From Eonycteris spelaea (taxonomy: Eukaryota > Chordata > Mammalia > Chiroptera > Pteropodidae), in NCBI GenBank assembly GCA_003508835.1, contig PUFA01000003.1, positions 21,585,501 to 21,649,500 on the forward strand: a DNA stretch of 64,000 bases. The letters run 5' to 3'. How positions within the stretch are numbered: the first letter of the stretch is position 1; every line of letters starts with the position of its first letter. Below, piece by piece: positions 34,823 to 45,462 of this stretch. A model generated the notes under the pieces. It was given only the letters and a program-made list of their open reading frames with translations. It ran no database searches and was not told the DNA's origin. Position numbers and translations under genes: made by a program.

Positions 34823-34887
34823 TGTATGTGTGTGTGTGTATATATGTGTGTGTGTACGTATGTATGTATGTATGTATGTATGTATGT
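34823..34887. repeat. (TG)n followed by (TATG)n microsatellite
   Basis: A mixed TG/TA run passes into about seven TATG units. It lies directly at the 3' end of the L1M element, a common place for microsatellite birth from a LINE tail. Confidence 0.95.
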
Positions 34888-36256
34888 CATAGGCAATTGT
34901 TATGAAATTATTTAGCCAAGGTAAAATATTGCTGTACTTGAAGTATACATAAATTGTTCCATATCTAGTCTGAATAAATAAGGTTCAATAAATATCTATT
35001 TAATTTCTCAACCTGGTAGTAAAAAGTCAATCATACTCTGGAGGTCCTGCCCAAGTGTGCTCTCAATAATGAATATGCCTTTGGTAATTTATTTGAGGGT
35101 TAAATTATTGAAAAGTACAGAAGTTATTCTGAGGGCTTGTGGTTATAGTGGTAAGTTGAACATATATGGTAACCTTTGCTCTCTCTCAAGATCCAACTAA
35201 AAGGATGGTGGATTTTATTTTGAAATTTTATTAAAAACAAAAACAGGGAGAGAAACCCGCCAAGACCAAGAAAATTATAGTGGACAATAGCAACATACTA
35301 TAAAACTGGAGAACAGGTGACAAATCATAACAGAGAACAGATATAAGAGAGCAGAAACCTAAGCTAATGGGGCAGAAACCCTAGGAAATGAACCCAGAAA
35401 GGCTCAGGTGGCACAGATACCTCTGACATGGTAATGAAGGTAGGAGTAAAAACAGGGTTGGTGAAAAGTCTGTATAAGAAATAGTTCTTATATCCACAGG
35501 TGAGCAAACTGTTTTCTCTAACATATCTGAAGATTGGACATTTATTCTTGAGATAAGAGTAGGGGACCGCTGAATGTGAGACAGAAATAACCCACTAAAA
35601 ATAGTGTCTACATAGTCAGCTCCCAGAACACAAACAGTTGTGCCCGCTTTGCCTAGCAGCAGCAGGTTTAGGTGGACACTTACATTCACAGATGCAATAG
35701 ACTGTACAATGTCGTAAGAAAGTACACAGAGAAAGGGAAGAGCATAGCACAAAACTTACCAGCCACTGCAGTTTTAGGACATGCATGGTCACAAAAAGAC
35801 AAACTTGGGTGAGGTCAGACCATCTTAGCCCAGGGAAAACCATCAGTTCTTGGGTCTCTTCAGCTATTACATCTTATCAAGTGGTCTAGCTAGCGTGGTC
35901 TCTAGTGCAGCTGCACCTCATGGTTACCATTTACCCATTACAGTTCCAATAGTGGGGTACTTGTGCTTGGTTTCATGCAGAGTTACCTCAGCTAAATTCT
36001 GGTTTATCTTGGTTACAGCATATTGATAAACCCTTGAGTTAGTGTTGCAAGACGGTTTAAATCTAAGGGGAAATCCTTAGGCATCCCTGAGCCTAGAAAA
36101 AAAGGTCCCCACAAAATAGTGTTGGTAGACAGTTCTCCAAGGGCTCTCATGCTTCTGCACATCTTGTCTGCAGAGGCCTTTTGGTCTGTTCTTTCAAGGA
36201 TGTTTAATGAATAGTCTTTGAAGATAGATATAGTGTCTCCCTCTTAAGCAAAGAGC
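34888..36256. other. Unassigned; possibly an unnamed interspersed repeat
   Basis: The part 35200-36100 has a dense, non-unique texture ('gcaacatactataaaactggagaacagg', 'gaacccagaaaggctcaggtggc'), but I cannot place it in a family. The 123-codon minus-strand open frame at 35381-35752 shows no known domain. Confidence 0.3.
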
Positions 36257-36336
36257 AGACATGCTTACTATCCAGTATAACAAAGGTAATGTTTGCTTCC
36301 ATAGCAGAAGTTAGGCATGCTTATTACCCATTATAA
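36257..36336. repeat. Local direct duplication, 24-bp units 56 bp apart
   Basis: The block 36257-36280 (agacatgcttac ... agtataa) matches 36313-36336 (aggcatgcttat ... attataa) at 20 of 24 positions. Old tandem duplication is the simplest explanation. Confidence 0.65.
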
Positions 36337-37254
36337 ATATTTTAGAATCCCTAAGCTCTGGCTTTCTTTCCTGTAACTAATCCCAAAACATAGGCAGGTG
36401 TTTATACTCAGAACCTCAACACTGTTTAGGTTGGAACTTTAGTACCATGCACCATGATCTTTTTGTCCTGCCTACTGGTGATAGTCCAAGATCATTAAGC
36501 AAAATATTCATTCTGCTACTATTCTGAGCTTTTTCTCCTCTGATTCTTCTTGTCTCCATGGGCCTCCTTCCTTTGAGGCCCTAGGGACAACATCCAGTTT
36601 TAAATAGATTCCCTAATTCTCTTCAAACTCCTTGTCTTCTGCATCTTTCCCAACAACCCTGCTTCTTTTGCAGTGTTCTGCAAAGGAGACACTTTGTGTT
36701 ATCACATTATGCATATTTTGAGATCTGGAGATGATCTTGGATTTTTTAGTACTTCCAGACCATAATTTTTTAATAGCCATGCAGTAATTCCTTCTCCTCT
36801 GTAATAGATGCCACTCAGCTACATCATTGATTATCTGACATATTCCTAGTCATTTGAATAGTTTATGCTGTTGAGAACTTTGGTTTGGGTTCATTCTTTA
36901 TATTTCATCCCCATTTCTGCCAGCATCTATGGCAACCTTAATACATTACTCATGTAAATTCATCCAGTAACTTGACCTTACCCATCTGAGGATGTCCATC
37001 CATGCTCTAGGTGCATGGCCTCATCTTTGACTTTATTATATCCAGAGAAATGCAACACACTTGGGATCATCTAAAAAAGTAACATACAAATATCTGATGA
37101 CAAGATTCTCCAGGATAGTTCCCATTTTATTTCTACTTCAGCTGTTCACTTTGTTGAGACCTTTCTTTCTATTTTCTTGCAGTTCATTATTGTACTTTTT
37201 TTCCCCCTCTCTCCCATTATAGCCTTCTGGTACCTCTTGAACTATTCTATAAAG
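36337..37254. other. Unassigned sequence
   Basis: No gene or repeat I can name. Pyrimidine-rich runs lie near 37195-37220. Confidence 0.35.
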
Positions 37255-37477
37255 CAGGAGTCCCTAATACCTGCGCCATGGGCCAGTAGCTGTTCATGGC
37301 CTCTCAGGAACCAGGCTACACAGCAGGAGTGAGCGGCGGGCAAGCCAGTGGAACGTCATTCATATTTGCAGCTGCTCCCCAGAACTAGCATCACCGCCTC
37401 AGCTCCACCTCAGATCATGAGCATTAACTTCTCATAAGAGCACCGGTCCCTGGTTCTAAAAAGCTTGAGGACCACTG
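37255..37477. mobile_element. Non-autonomous hAT-type DNA transposon
   Basis: The left end caggagtccctaatac and right end gaggaccactg form decayed terminal inverted repeats. The interior has 'gccatgggccagtagctgttcatggcctctcaggaaccaggctacacagcaggagtgagcggcggg', 'ttgcagctgctccccagaactagcatcaccgcctcagctccacctcagatcatgagcatt' and 'accggtccctggtt' (in blocks), the order of a common mammalian hAT MITE. The flanking octamers ctataaag and ctttagag agree at 6 of 8 bases, as expected for an old 8-bp target duplication. The exact family name is not certain. Confidence 0.8.
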
Positions 37478-37525
37478 CTTTAGAGTATCTTCAATGTCCT
37501 CTGTGTGACTAGACAGAAGAGACTA

Positions 37526-37541
37526 ATGACACTAGTGTCAT
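37526..37541. repeat. 16-bp perfect palindrome
   Basis: The sequence atgacactagtgtcat equals its own reverse complement. A third tgacact half unit follows at 37544-37550. Confidence 0.95.
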
Positions 37542-37604
37542 AATGACACTAACCACAACACATAATTTATATCATTATGGCAGTAAAACTTAGGCCTTAA
37601 AGAT

Positions 37605-37745
37605 ATTTCAGATAATTATAATTGAAGTTCAGGGTAGTTAAGCAGGGAACTAATATTACATTGCTGGTGAGGTGATAGAGCTGGACCTTGAACTTTCAAG
37701 AAGAGCTCACTGCCATTCATAGTATATAGAAGGTAAAGAGATGAA
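37605..37745 (-). repeat. MIR SINE fragment, antisense
   Basis: The run 'gttcagggtagttaagcagggaactaatattacattgctggtgaggtgatagagctggaccttgaactttcaagaagagctcactgccattcatagtat' (seen in successive blocks) follows the reverse complement of MIR from core to tRNA-like head. Confidence 0.5.
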
Positions 37746-38210
37746 GATGCATGGCTAGAAAGCTGACAAGGCTCTCCTCTTTTCCCAAGGATGCTCTGGA
37801 GATTCAGGGCAATAGACAAAATGGAGAATACCACTCTCTTCTCTTATTCCTTTCCTTGCTTGAAAAGACTGGCAGAAAAATGTATCCCAGTTCCTAGGGC
37901 CAAGATAAATAAGTCACCTGGCCCAGAAAATAAATATGAAAAGGCATATGCCCCTTCTTTTCCTTTCACTTCCTCTTTTCCAGAAATGGAAGTGAATTGG
38001 AAAGACAGACTGGCCTCAAATTGACAAACAAAAGTAGACTGACTGCCTAGGCAAAAATGAGTAAAGTTGAGGTTTGTAACTTTGCCAGTGAGTCTTGAAA
38101 ATAAACTTGTTTAATAAGGACTAAAATTCCATGTACCAATTCTTCATCTGAAATTAGCACTTTAGCAAGTGATTCTATACCAGAGACCCAGGATAAACAA
38201 GATATTAGCT
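37746..38210. other. Unassigned sequence
   Basis: No gene or repeat recognised. A 77-codon plus-strand open frame at 37791-38024 is featureless. Confidence 0.35.
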
Positions 38211-38236
38211 CTCATGCACGTGCACGTGAACATGAG
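38211..38236. promoter_or_regulatory. Tandem CACGTG E-boxes inside an inverted repeat
   Basis: Two CACGTG sites abut exactly (38217-38222 and 38223-38228). They are flanked by ctcatg at 38211 and catgag at 38231, so the whole 26-base block is an almost perfect inverted repeat. A third CACGTG lies at 38298-38303. CACGTG is the core site for bHLH-ZIP factors such as USF, MYC/MAX and CLOCK/BMAL1. Binding here is inferred only from the motif. Confidence 0.4.
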
Positions 38237-39488
38237 AACAACAAATGGAGAAGTTAATATAAGCTGTATGGGCCCTGAGGACGCTGTTTCAAAGAACCAC
38301 GTGTACAGATCCCAGGTTGAGAGAATGACTGGTGTGGGACCCAGAACCAAGTCCTAATACCATCAGGGAGGTAGGAAAAGGCAGGAAAGCGGGCACGGGA
38401 ATGCGTCTGCTTTTCCACACCTGCTCCTTTATCGCGACCTCCATCGCACATCCAAGTTTGACTTTCCTGTAAACAGTAAATATTTAGCAAACGTGGAGGA
38501 AATTAATCGTGATGGATGCGTGGGTGAGTCTCTTAGGAGTGAAGTTGGTACTTTGTGTGAGTAATAAAAGTAGATATATAAGTGGAGTGATCATAAGTAC
38601 TAATAGTCTGTAATGATTATTCGCTACTCCTTTTACTTTCAAAAGGCTCTCCTTTGGACAATAAGTACTATGTCACCATTCGTAAAAGTAGACATGCATA
38701 CAAAAATAAGATGATTTGCGGTCTGTCTTTTCAAAAGTACATGTGGCAGATAGGGTTACGCAGTGCACATTCCCCTTTGAGAAAGGACATGCTGTCCACC
38801 TGACAAACTAGCTGGCAGACAGACACCTTCAGAGTCTGTGTCATGCTTTGGAAAGCCCCCAGCTGATGAAGAGCCAGGCAGTGGTAGCTGAGCCACACTG
38901 TTTTCAGGGTGGTCCCATCAGTAACTCAGCAGGATCCTGGCGTAAGGGCCTGGTCATTCCCCCAGCACAACGCTCCTCTGACCAAAAGTTCTTTCCCCCA
39001 GAGTTCCCTGTGGGTCTGCCTTTGCCAGGTATGCATCATGATCTGCTAGATCTCCTTCTTCTTGGCCTTTTCCCGGAAATCCTTTGTATGCCTGGGTCAG
39101 GGGGTGTTCCCAGACCACCCAACCCCATACTATGTAACCCTTTCTCTTAAAAAGTATATTCATTTATAGGTTGGAAATGTAGCAACCTCAAACCAATTTA
39201 AAGAATCCCAGTCCAAATCATTTGTCAAGTTACCAAATATGGATGCTTTTTAACGTTCAGTGTAACGTTCTGTGGGCATCGAGCAGTGGACCAGCATGAA
39301 GGCCATGGTTAAAGGGACACCTTCCCAAAGAGCAACGGCCAATTAGAACTGAAAACTCTTTGTTGAGGGAAAACTACCCTTGAAACCGATGTTGCTCATC
39401 ATCGTTTTCTCTTTTTCCGCTCTGCTTTGTTGCAAGAGAAAGGAAGCAGAGGCTTGAACGGGGAATTTATAAGGGCAAATATAACCTT
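38237..39488. other. Unassigned sequence
   Basis: No gene or nameable repeat. The part 38840-39150 is GC-richer, with overlapping 100- and 69-codon open frames on opposite strands and no recognisable domain. Confidence 0.35.
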
Positions 39489-39519
39489 TGGTGTGATGCA
39501 CAGTGAGCTGACAGTTCAA
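39489..39519 (+). repeat. Copy 1 of a 31-bp direct-repeat pair
   Basis: The block begins tggtgtgatgcacag and ends ctgacagttcaa. It recurs at 40379-40409 with two substitutions (29/31). I know no repeat family with this sequence. The flanks do not obviously align. Confidence 0.9.
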
Positions 39520-39835
39520 GGTGTATCGTGCTAGATAAATGTCAAAAGCCAAAGAAAAGCCTTAATAATAAGCTGTCCAGAGGCTAAAATCCAGAACCCT
39601 GAAGCAAGAGAAAAGGATTACTATTTAAAAGCAAATTTTAACCTAAAACGAAACTGTCCTAGGTAGATAGAAAGGTGCGATAAACTTGGGTTTGGGGGGT
39701 GGTGAATATAGAGAAAAGAGAGGGGAGAAGGAACTAAACTAAGACAGAAAAGGTACCTAATTTGTACCAAGATATTTATATTTATTTATATATTACTCTA
39801 AAAAATAGTAGAGTTGAGGCGGATATAGTAAGTAT

Positions 39836-40085
39836 TGTTATAGACTGAATTGTGCCCACCCCAAATTCACATGTTGATGTCTAACACCTAGTCCTCAGAA
39901 TGTGACTGTATTTGGAGATAGAGCCTTTAAAGAGGTAATTAAGTAAAAATGAGTTCATCTGGGTGAGTCTTAGTCCAATATAACTGGCGTCATTGTTAGA
40001 AGAGGAGATTAGGACACAGATAGACACAGGAAAATTCATGTGAAGATACAGGAAATAGACAGTCCTCTCCAAACTGCATGGGACA
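39836..40085 (+). repeat. MaLR/MLT-like LTR, 5' part
   Basis: It starts tgttatagactgaattgtgc, then 'aaattcacatgttgatgtctaacacctagtcctcag', 'aatgtgactgtatttggagatagagcctttaaagaggtaattaag' and 'gagtcttagtccaatataactggcgtcattgttagaagaggagattaggacacag'. This is the order of a very common MaLR-type LTR-like repeat starting with TG. The 3' third with the polyadenylation signal is missing or too diverged. Confidence 0.75.
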
Positions 40086-40378
40086 AGGGAAGAGGGTGAC
40101 CTTTACAAGGGAAAGTCTAGAGGCCAGAAGTCCAACAGAGATGATTAATTTTCAGCAAGAGTAAATTTCTCTGTATATTGGTGAAACGAGTTGTAGGAGC
40201 ATTCATATGGCCATACTATAAGCTAAAAATGATACTTTATTCTGTCTTCCATCCTCAGTTTGTTTCCCTAGTCACCTTTCCCAGCACCTAGTTTAGAAGA
40301 TACTTGTATGGTCTGAGTGCTCATGATTAAAGTCTATAAAGAAAATTCAACTGTGATGTAACTGTTTTCCACATACTA
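40086..40378. other. Unassigned sequence between the LTR-like unit and repeat copy 2
   Basis: It may include the diverged 3' end of the LTR-like repeat ('agaggccagaagtccaacag'). Nothing else is recognised. Confidence 0.3.
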
Positions 40379-40409
40379 TGGTGTGATGCACAGGGATCTG
40401 ACAGTTCAA
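40379..40409 (+). repeat. Copy 2 of the 31-bp direct-repeat pair
   Basis: This is the partner of 39489-39519, 890 bases downstream, same orientation, 29 of 31 identical. The LTR-like unit lies between the two copies but does not abut either. Confidence 0.9.
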
Positions 40410-41639
40410 AATGGAAGGATCATTTTATCTAAATGCTTAGTTTGATTCCTGCAAGATATAGTCTTCAGCTTATTCTTTGTTAGAATTAATCTCTGTGAAG
40501 TTAAAACATTTTCCCCACTTGGAAATGCTACTATGGGGTTTGCCAGCCAACCTAAAAATAATGTTCTCCCTTATTTCCAGGACCACAAAGTCTTATAAGA
40601 AGAAAGTCTCTGTAGGTTTTTGTTTATCCTAAAGAATCTCTGGATTACTAATCCACCATGGAGTGAATTTCAGTAAGTAGACTTTTAGAGGGCCAGGACT
40701 CATTGAGAGATAACTAGAGTTGAAGAGTTCAGCTCTGCTAAATTATCTCAAAGTTGTGGGATTTATCATCATATTGTGTCTGCTAGAGATGAGGCTCCGT
40801 GCAGCCCATTATTCCAAGTGGAGACCAGCCACATTTTTGTGTTACTACCTGTTGTCACCTACTGATATGACTTGATGGGTAGCTCCAAAATTAAGATGAT
40901 TAAATCTGTGCCAAAGACTGTGCCATCCTGGCTCCCAGCTTGGCCCAAAAGTGCTATGCTCATAGACCTATCCTAACAGGAAGGGTTTGGTCCTCAGTCC
41001 TGTGAAGTGTCCTAATGCTTTTCAAGGGCTTAACAGAAGATGAAAAAGATCATGGGTTAGGATGCATTGGCCCACTCCAATGTGCTTCACTGGGCTTAGA
41101 GTATAACTTTTCCTTTGCTTAGAGCAAGCAATAAAATAAATAAAAGAAAAGAAAAGAAAGAAAAAAGTAGAACAGGGCTTTAAGAATTTAAAAGCTCTTT
41201 TGCATCTGTGAGAGGAGCCTATAGTCCAGAATAATCAGAGTTTCATATATCATAGAGCTAAAAGCCTGCACAGCCTTCCAGAGAGTGTTTTGGATACTTT
41301 ATAGTTTTGGAAACCTATAATAAATGAAGGTTTCCTTTTGCAATTGAAGTATTCTTCCATTGTTTTCTTCACTACTATTATTGTGAGTTTGGGCAGCTTC
41401 TCCCTTTTTGGTGAGCATTCTGCTCAGCCATCATTTTCCCTATTTCTTAGTTGTGAGGCCTTGAAAAATAAATTATAACCTATATCCTTATAGCCAAACC
41501 AAGTCAACAAGTCTGTATTTCAAGCATGTGGCATGCTTGTTTTGGTGCGTGTGCTTGTATAGTGACACATAGGATAAAGCGTCATAGTGGACAGGATAGA
41601 AACAGGCTAGCGTCTTGCCCCAAATATTTTATGCCCTAG
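40410..41639. other. Unassigned sequence with an A-rich simple repeat
   Basis: An (AAAAG)-type run lies at 41133-41168. Otherwise no gene or repeat I can name. Confidence 0.35.
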
Positions 41640-41825
41640 CTTGATAGTTCTGGACACTGGCTACACATTAACATCATGTGGGGAGCTTTTCAAACATACC
41701 CGTGTCTAGATCTCCCTTCCCAAAAGCTTGATTAAATTATCTACAATGGGTTTCAGGCATTAGTATTTTCAGATTTTTCTCTGGGTTATTCTTATATGCG
41801 ACCAGAATTAGGAATGGCTGGTAGT
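41640..41825. repeat. MER5/MER58-like hAT-Charlie element
   Basis: The blocks 'agttctggacactggctacacattaacatcatgtggggagcttttcaaa', 'gtttcaggcattagtattttcag' and 'gaccagaattaggaatggctgg' follow a short hAT-Charlie MITE that opens with 'gttctcaaccctggctgcacatta'. Divergence is high, so the subfamily is uncertain. Confidence 0.6.
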
Positions 41826-42555
41826 TGAAACAGTCAAGCATAAACATGGACATAAGTGTGTGTATGTTTAAAAGTGACTGCTAAATAATGCTGGAAACTG
41901 CATAACCTTGACACATGTATAGTAAACTGACTAGAATAAAAGAGTCCACGTGTAGAATTAGGTCTTAGAATTAAGTCTCTGTAAGGTTCATTCAGTCTTC
42001 CAGAAAATGGAAGCTTTGATAAACAGTCGTTGAACTGTGAGAACCTTGTTTTTTGTTACTCCCAGTTAGGGTTATTCTTGGAAGCAGGAGTTAGATTATT
42101 TAAAAGCATGGATCCTATCTGAAGTTTCTTGGTGTTAGACTCCCCTATTCTTGTCTAAATATTTCAGAAGATTTACTCCTGAAGGAGGATTCAAGCTGAG
42201 TTTTGAAAGAAGTGAGAAACATAGATGGAATTGGCAGGTTGGGAAAATTACACGTGAATGGGATATTGGAAATGGGAGAAGCAAGACAGGTGGAGATTGG
42301 GAGGAACGACAGGGCAGACGTGCCCCCTGACCCTGTGGAGGAGGCTCAGCCCCGGCTGGACGTGCTGAGACCTCATGGTCTCTTTACCTTCAGAATGGTT
42401 TTCAGATCGTCTTTGAAGAGTAGACTCATTGTCCACCTTTTTGGACACTCCCTTTACATGATGTATGTATGAATTGTTTAAATAGAAGTTTTATTATACT
42501 TAAGCACTATTCCCACAAAAATTATTTCCTGAAAGAATTCTGAGATTATTAGTGT
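41826..42555. other. Unassigned sequence
   Basis: No gene or repeat recognised. Opposed 89- and 66-codon open frames at 42203-42472 occupy a locally GC-rich spot and have no known motif. Confidence 0.35.
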
Positions 42556-42715
42556 TTCTTTAAATGAAATTATTAAAAAGATAATTCATGTTCATTGTAA
42601 TAAATTAGGAGGGCATAAGACAATGTTAAGAAATTTAGTCATCTGCAATTCTACTACTTAGAAATAATCATTGCTGTCTGGTGTACTTTTTGGCCAGTTT
42701 TGAAAGGCGGAAACT
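42556..42715. repeat. Probable old interspersed repeat (family not named)
   Basis: The texture 'aagataattcatgttcattgtaataaattagg', 'gtcatctgcaattctactacttagaaataatcattg' and 'ggtgtactttttggcc' resembles a widespread mammalian repeat with 'ataatcccaccac...gagataaccactg...ttttggtgta'. I cannot name the family. Confidence 0.4.
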
Positions 42716-43060
42716 TAATTTCCATTTCTATGCGCCACTCACCTGGCACATGGTTGAAGCTTTCTGTTTATGTATTAACTAAATGCAGTTGTGTCGACCT
42801 CAGTGATGTCAGACCATTGACATCCACCTGGTGACTCTGATCTTCATTTAGCTTTTGGCTTCTTGCAGTCTAGGTTTTTTATATGTCTTCGTTAGTAGTT
42901 TGGTTCATGAGATTTTGCCCTAGATCAAAGAGCAAAAAGAAGAGTTACTCAGTTTTGCTCAAGCTAAAAAAAAAAAATTGGCAAGGGATTTTAAATCGGT
43001 TAAAAGGAAGATGCCAAATCCATTGCACCGATTATAATGAATCTCTAGAGCAGCCAGATC

Positions 43061-43122
43061 TGTGTGTGTGTGCGTGTGTGCGTGTGTGCGTGTGCATGCA
43101 CGTTTGTGTGTGTGTGTGTGTG
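43061..43122. repeat. (TG)n microsatellite with CG and CA interruptions
   Basis: The TG run is interrupted by tgcg and gcatgcac units. The 110-codon open frame across it is an artefact of the repeat. Confidence 0.93.
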
Positions 43123-43204
43123 GTGGGGAAAAAGCTCTCCTTCCAAAGGAAGGAGCTAATGAAGGCCACTGTTATGGTCAGCTCTAATTTTTCAAAGCAC
43201 CTAT

Positions 43205-43440
43205 TATTAGGTTGACATAATTAATTTTCTTCAGCTTAACAATTTAGAGTTTCTGGATTTATTTGTGAATTGAACTTTATAATGCAAATACTATAAATGT
43301 ATTGATTGATCATTCGCCTCCATTACCTTGATAATTGGTTGAGAAACAAGGCAACTGTTATGTAAATCTGGATGCTTTATTACTCCTGATGGTCAGGGAG
43401 AATTTTCAGCTCTTTTGCCCTCTTTACATCCCTCTCGATC
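43205..43440. other. Unique-looking AT-rich block, candidate conserved non-coding element
   Basis: No repeat texture is visible. The block holds motifs such as tgattgatcattcgcc and accttgataattggttgag, of the kind found in homeodomain-bound enhancers. This is only an impression from reading one sequence. Confidence 0.25.
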
Positions 43441-43568
43441 TATCTTAACACATTTGAAGTACTGCATTCTGCCTGTTAGCTGGAAAGGACACCTAATACC
43501 CAGCATTCAGAGAAGAAGTTCATAGCCCTTGACTTCTGTTTTCTCACCCTAATCTGTGTTTGGATTAG

Positions 43569-43776
43569 GTACTGTTTTTCAACCTAGCGCTATTGACATT
43601 TCAGGTGGATAATTCGTTGCTCCATAGTGCTGTCCTTTGCATTTTAGGATGTTTAGCAGCATCGCTGGACTCTATCCACTAGATCCAATAGCCTCTCCCA
43701 AGTTGTGGCAGCGAAAAATATCTCTAAAAATTGCCAGATGTAGTGGAGCAAAATTGCCCCCCAGTTGAAAACAAGT
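43569..43776 (-). repeat. MER20 (hAT-Charlie MITE)
   Basis: Read on the plus strand: 'gtttttcaacctagcgctattgacatttc', 'gctgtcctttgcattttaggatgtttagcagcatcgctgg', 'actctatccactagatccaatagc', 'aaaattgccagatgtagtgg' and 'aaaattgccccccagttgaaaacaa'. This is the whole reverse-complement MER20 order with both ends present. MER20 is known as a source of some placental enhancers. Confidence 0.85.
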
Positions 43777-43869
43777 AAAGCGCTATTAGCACTCATTGAC
43801 TTTCTGTACTAACCATCTCAGGTGACACATTTGCATTTGCAATGTCGATTTGATTTCAAGTCCTTAATT

Positions 43870-44040
43870 CCAGGCTAGTGATTCTTATCACTACATGTTG
43901 GAACCAGAGATCATCTAAAAATTATAAAGGTCAGGACTCATCTCTAGGAATTGGGTCTGAAATTAGGCTCAGGACATTTTTTAATTCCTCAGGCAATTCT
44001 CATGTGCAGAGAGGGTTGACTGTCCTTCAAGAGTGTATGG
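43870..44040. repeat. MER5-like hAT-Charlie element
   Basis: The blocks 'ggctagtgattcttatcactacatgttggaaccagagatcatc', 'gaattgggtctgaaattaggctcaggacatttttt' and 'ctcaggcaattctcatgtgcagagagggttga' follow a MER5-type MITE from end to end, strongly diverged. Confidence 0.6.
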
Positions 44041-45364
44041 CCAGGGGTGGAGCTGCGCTGAAATTGCTCACATCACATCATGAAGGTTGTAGTCTGTTCG
44101 GAAAGCATCCTTGAGCACCTTCACCCTGGTGCTTTTATAAAGGGAAGTATAATGCCGAATGAACTTTATGTTTATTTATTTTCTGGTTACTAGCAATTGT
44201 CATCTGGAATGTAATTGGCTCAGGTTTTATAAAAATAGGTAATGTGTTCTTCTAGATAATTTTGTTCTTACTTAACAAGGAAAACACATTTAAGACTTAA
44301 AGCTAGAAGCTTACAAAAATTTAACTCTTAATTGTCGCTTTGAACGAAGGAACAAACAACTTAGATAAAAGAAAATTCACATTGCACTGGTGTGTCTGTT
44401 GTGTCTGTACGTGCGCTTGTCAAGTGTGTCGTAGATCATAGCCATCGGTGCGCGGCAAATTTGTGCATTAAGCTTGAGGTGATAATTTTTACTATGTAGA
44501 ACTCTTAAAGAGGGATAGAATTTGGAAAAGACTAAACAAGGTCAATAGATCTTTTTATCATCCCAGTAAATACCTGTCTGATGTATGGGGACACCTAATT
44601 AATATAGCATATATCACGGGATTGTTGTCTGTCCAGTGCATTTTTCTTTCTTCCCCCTGTAAGTGGGATGTGCTTTTCTTTGCAACACGTACCCTATTTC
44701 TCATACTGCTGTGGATGATCGAACACAGGGTTCTGTCTTCACCTCCAGTCATAGTCATGGGCGTGTGACACAAGCTGGACTACTCAGTCTGAAATCACCT
44801 GCAAAGAGACACGTGATGCACGTTGAGCCAGTTAGAGTTCTCTCCTGGATCTCCTGCGTTGGAGGCTGAAACATAGCTCTCGATTCCTCATCTTTGCTGG
44901 TGCATGGAGAATGCCTGTGTGCGTTAAAGAGAACGAGGCCGACAAACATGGGATGCAATAGTTAGGAACGACATCTTTTTAGACACACTGTAGGTGACAA
45001 GCTGCCCCAAAGAATGTGATCCGATGAATGGGCCCGCTTTGCTTTAGCTTTGCAGACTCCACATACCTAACTTGTATATCTGCGCTTCAGTCACAAGAAT
45101 TGCCAGTGAAGAATCGCTTTCGTTTTCATTTATTCTAACTGTCTGTATGAAAGGAAAGTCGTTCAGATCAAAACTGTTTGAAATGAAATGAAATTTCATT
45201 GTCATCGTGAGCAGGAAGGTTGGTGATAGCAGTCTGTCTTTCGCTGTGCTTTTGAGTATAACTTTATGGTATGTCTAAGCCAAAGGAAATCAGATGTTTT
45301 AGATATCAGTATCAACAGCAACAAAAAAATGCGTAGGGCCATGGTTTGTGTCATGACAGATTTT
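44041..45364. other. Unassigned sequence
   Basis: No gene or nameable repeat. A perfect 14-bp palindrome (aatgaaatttcatt) lies at about 45187-45200, within a gaaat-rich run. Confidence 0.35.
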
Positions 45365-45462
45365 AAATAATTAGAATCACAATGGCATAGGATGTTAGCA
45401 CTTGAAGAGACCTTGAAGATCATCTTGTACTTTGAATCTCAACCTTACAGGTGGTTGAGGAG
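45365..45462. repeat. Fragment of an ancient LINE/SINE (L3- or MIR-like, weak)
   Basis: The run 'taggatgttagcacttgaagagaccttgaagatcatcttgtac' and 'cttacaggtggttgaggag' resembles the common 'gagggaccttagagatcatctagtcca...ttacagatgaggaa' consensus. It is short and diverged. Confidence 0.4.
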
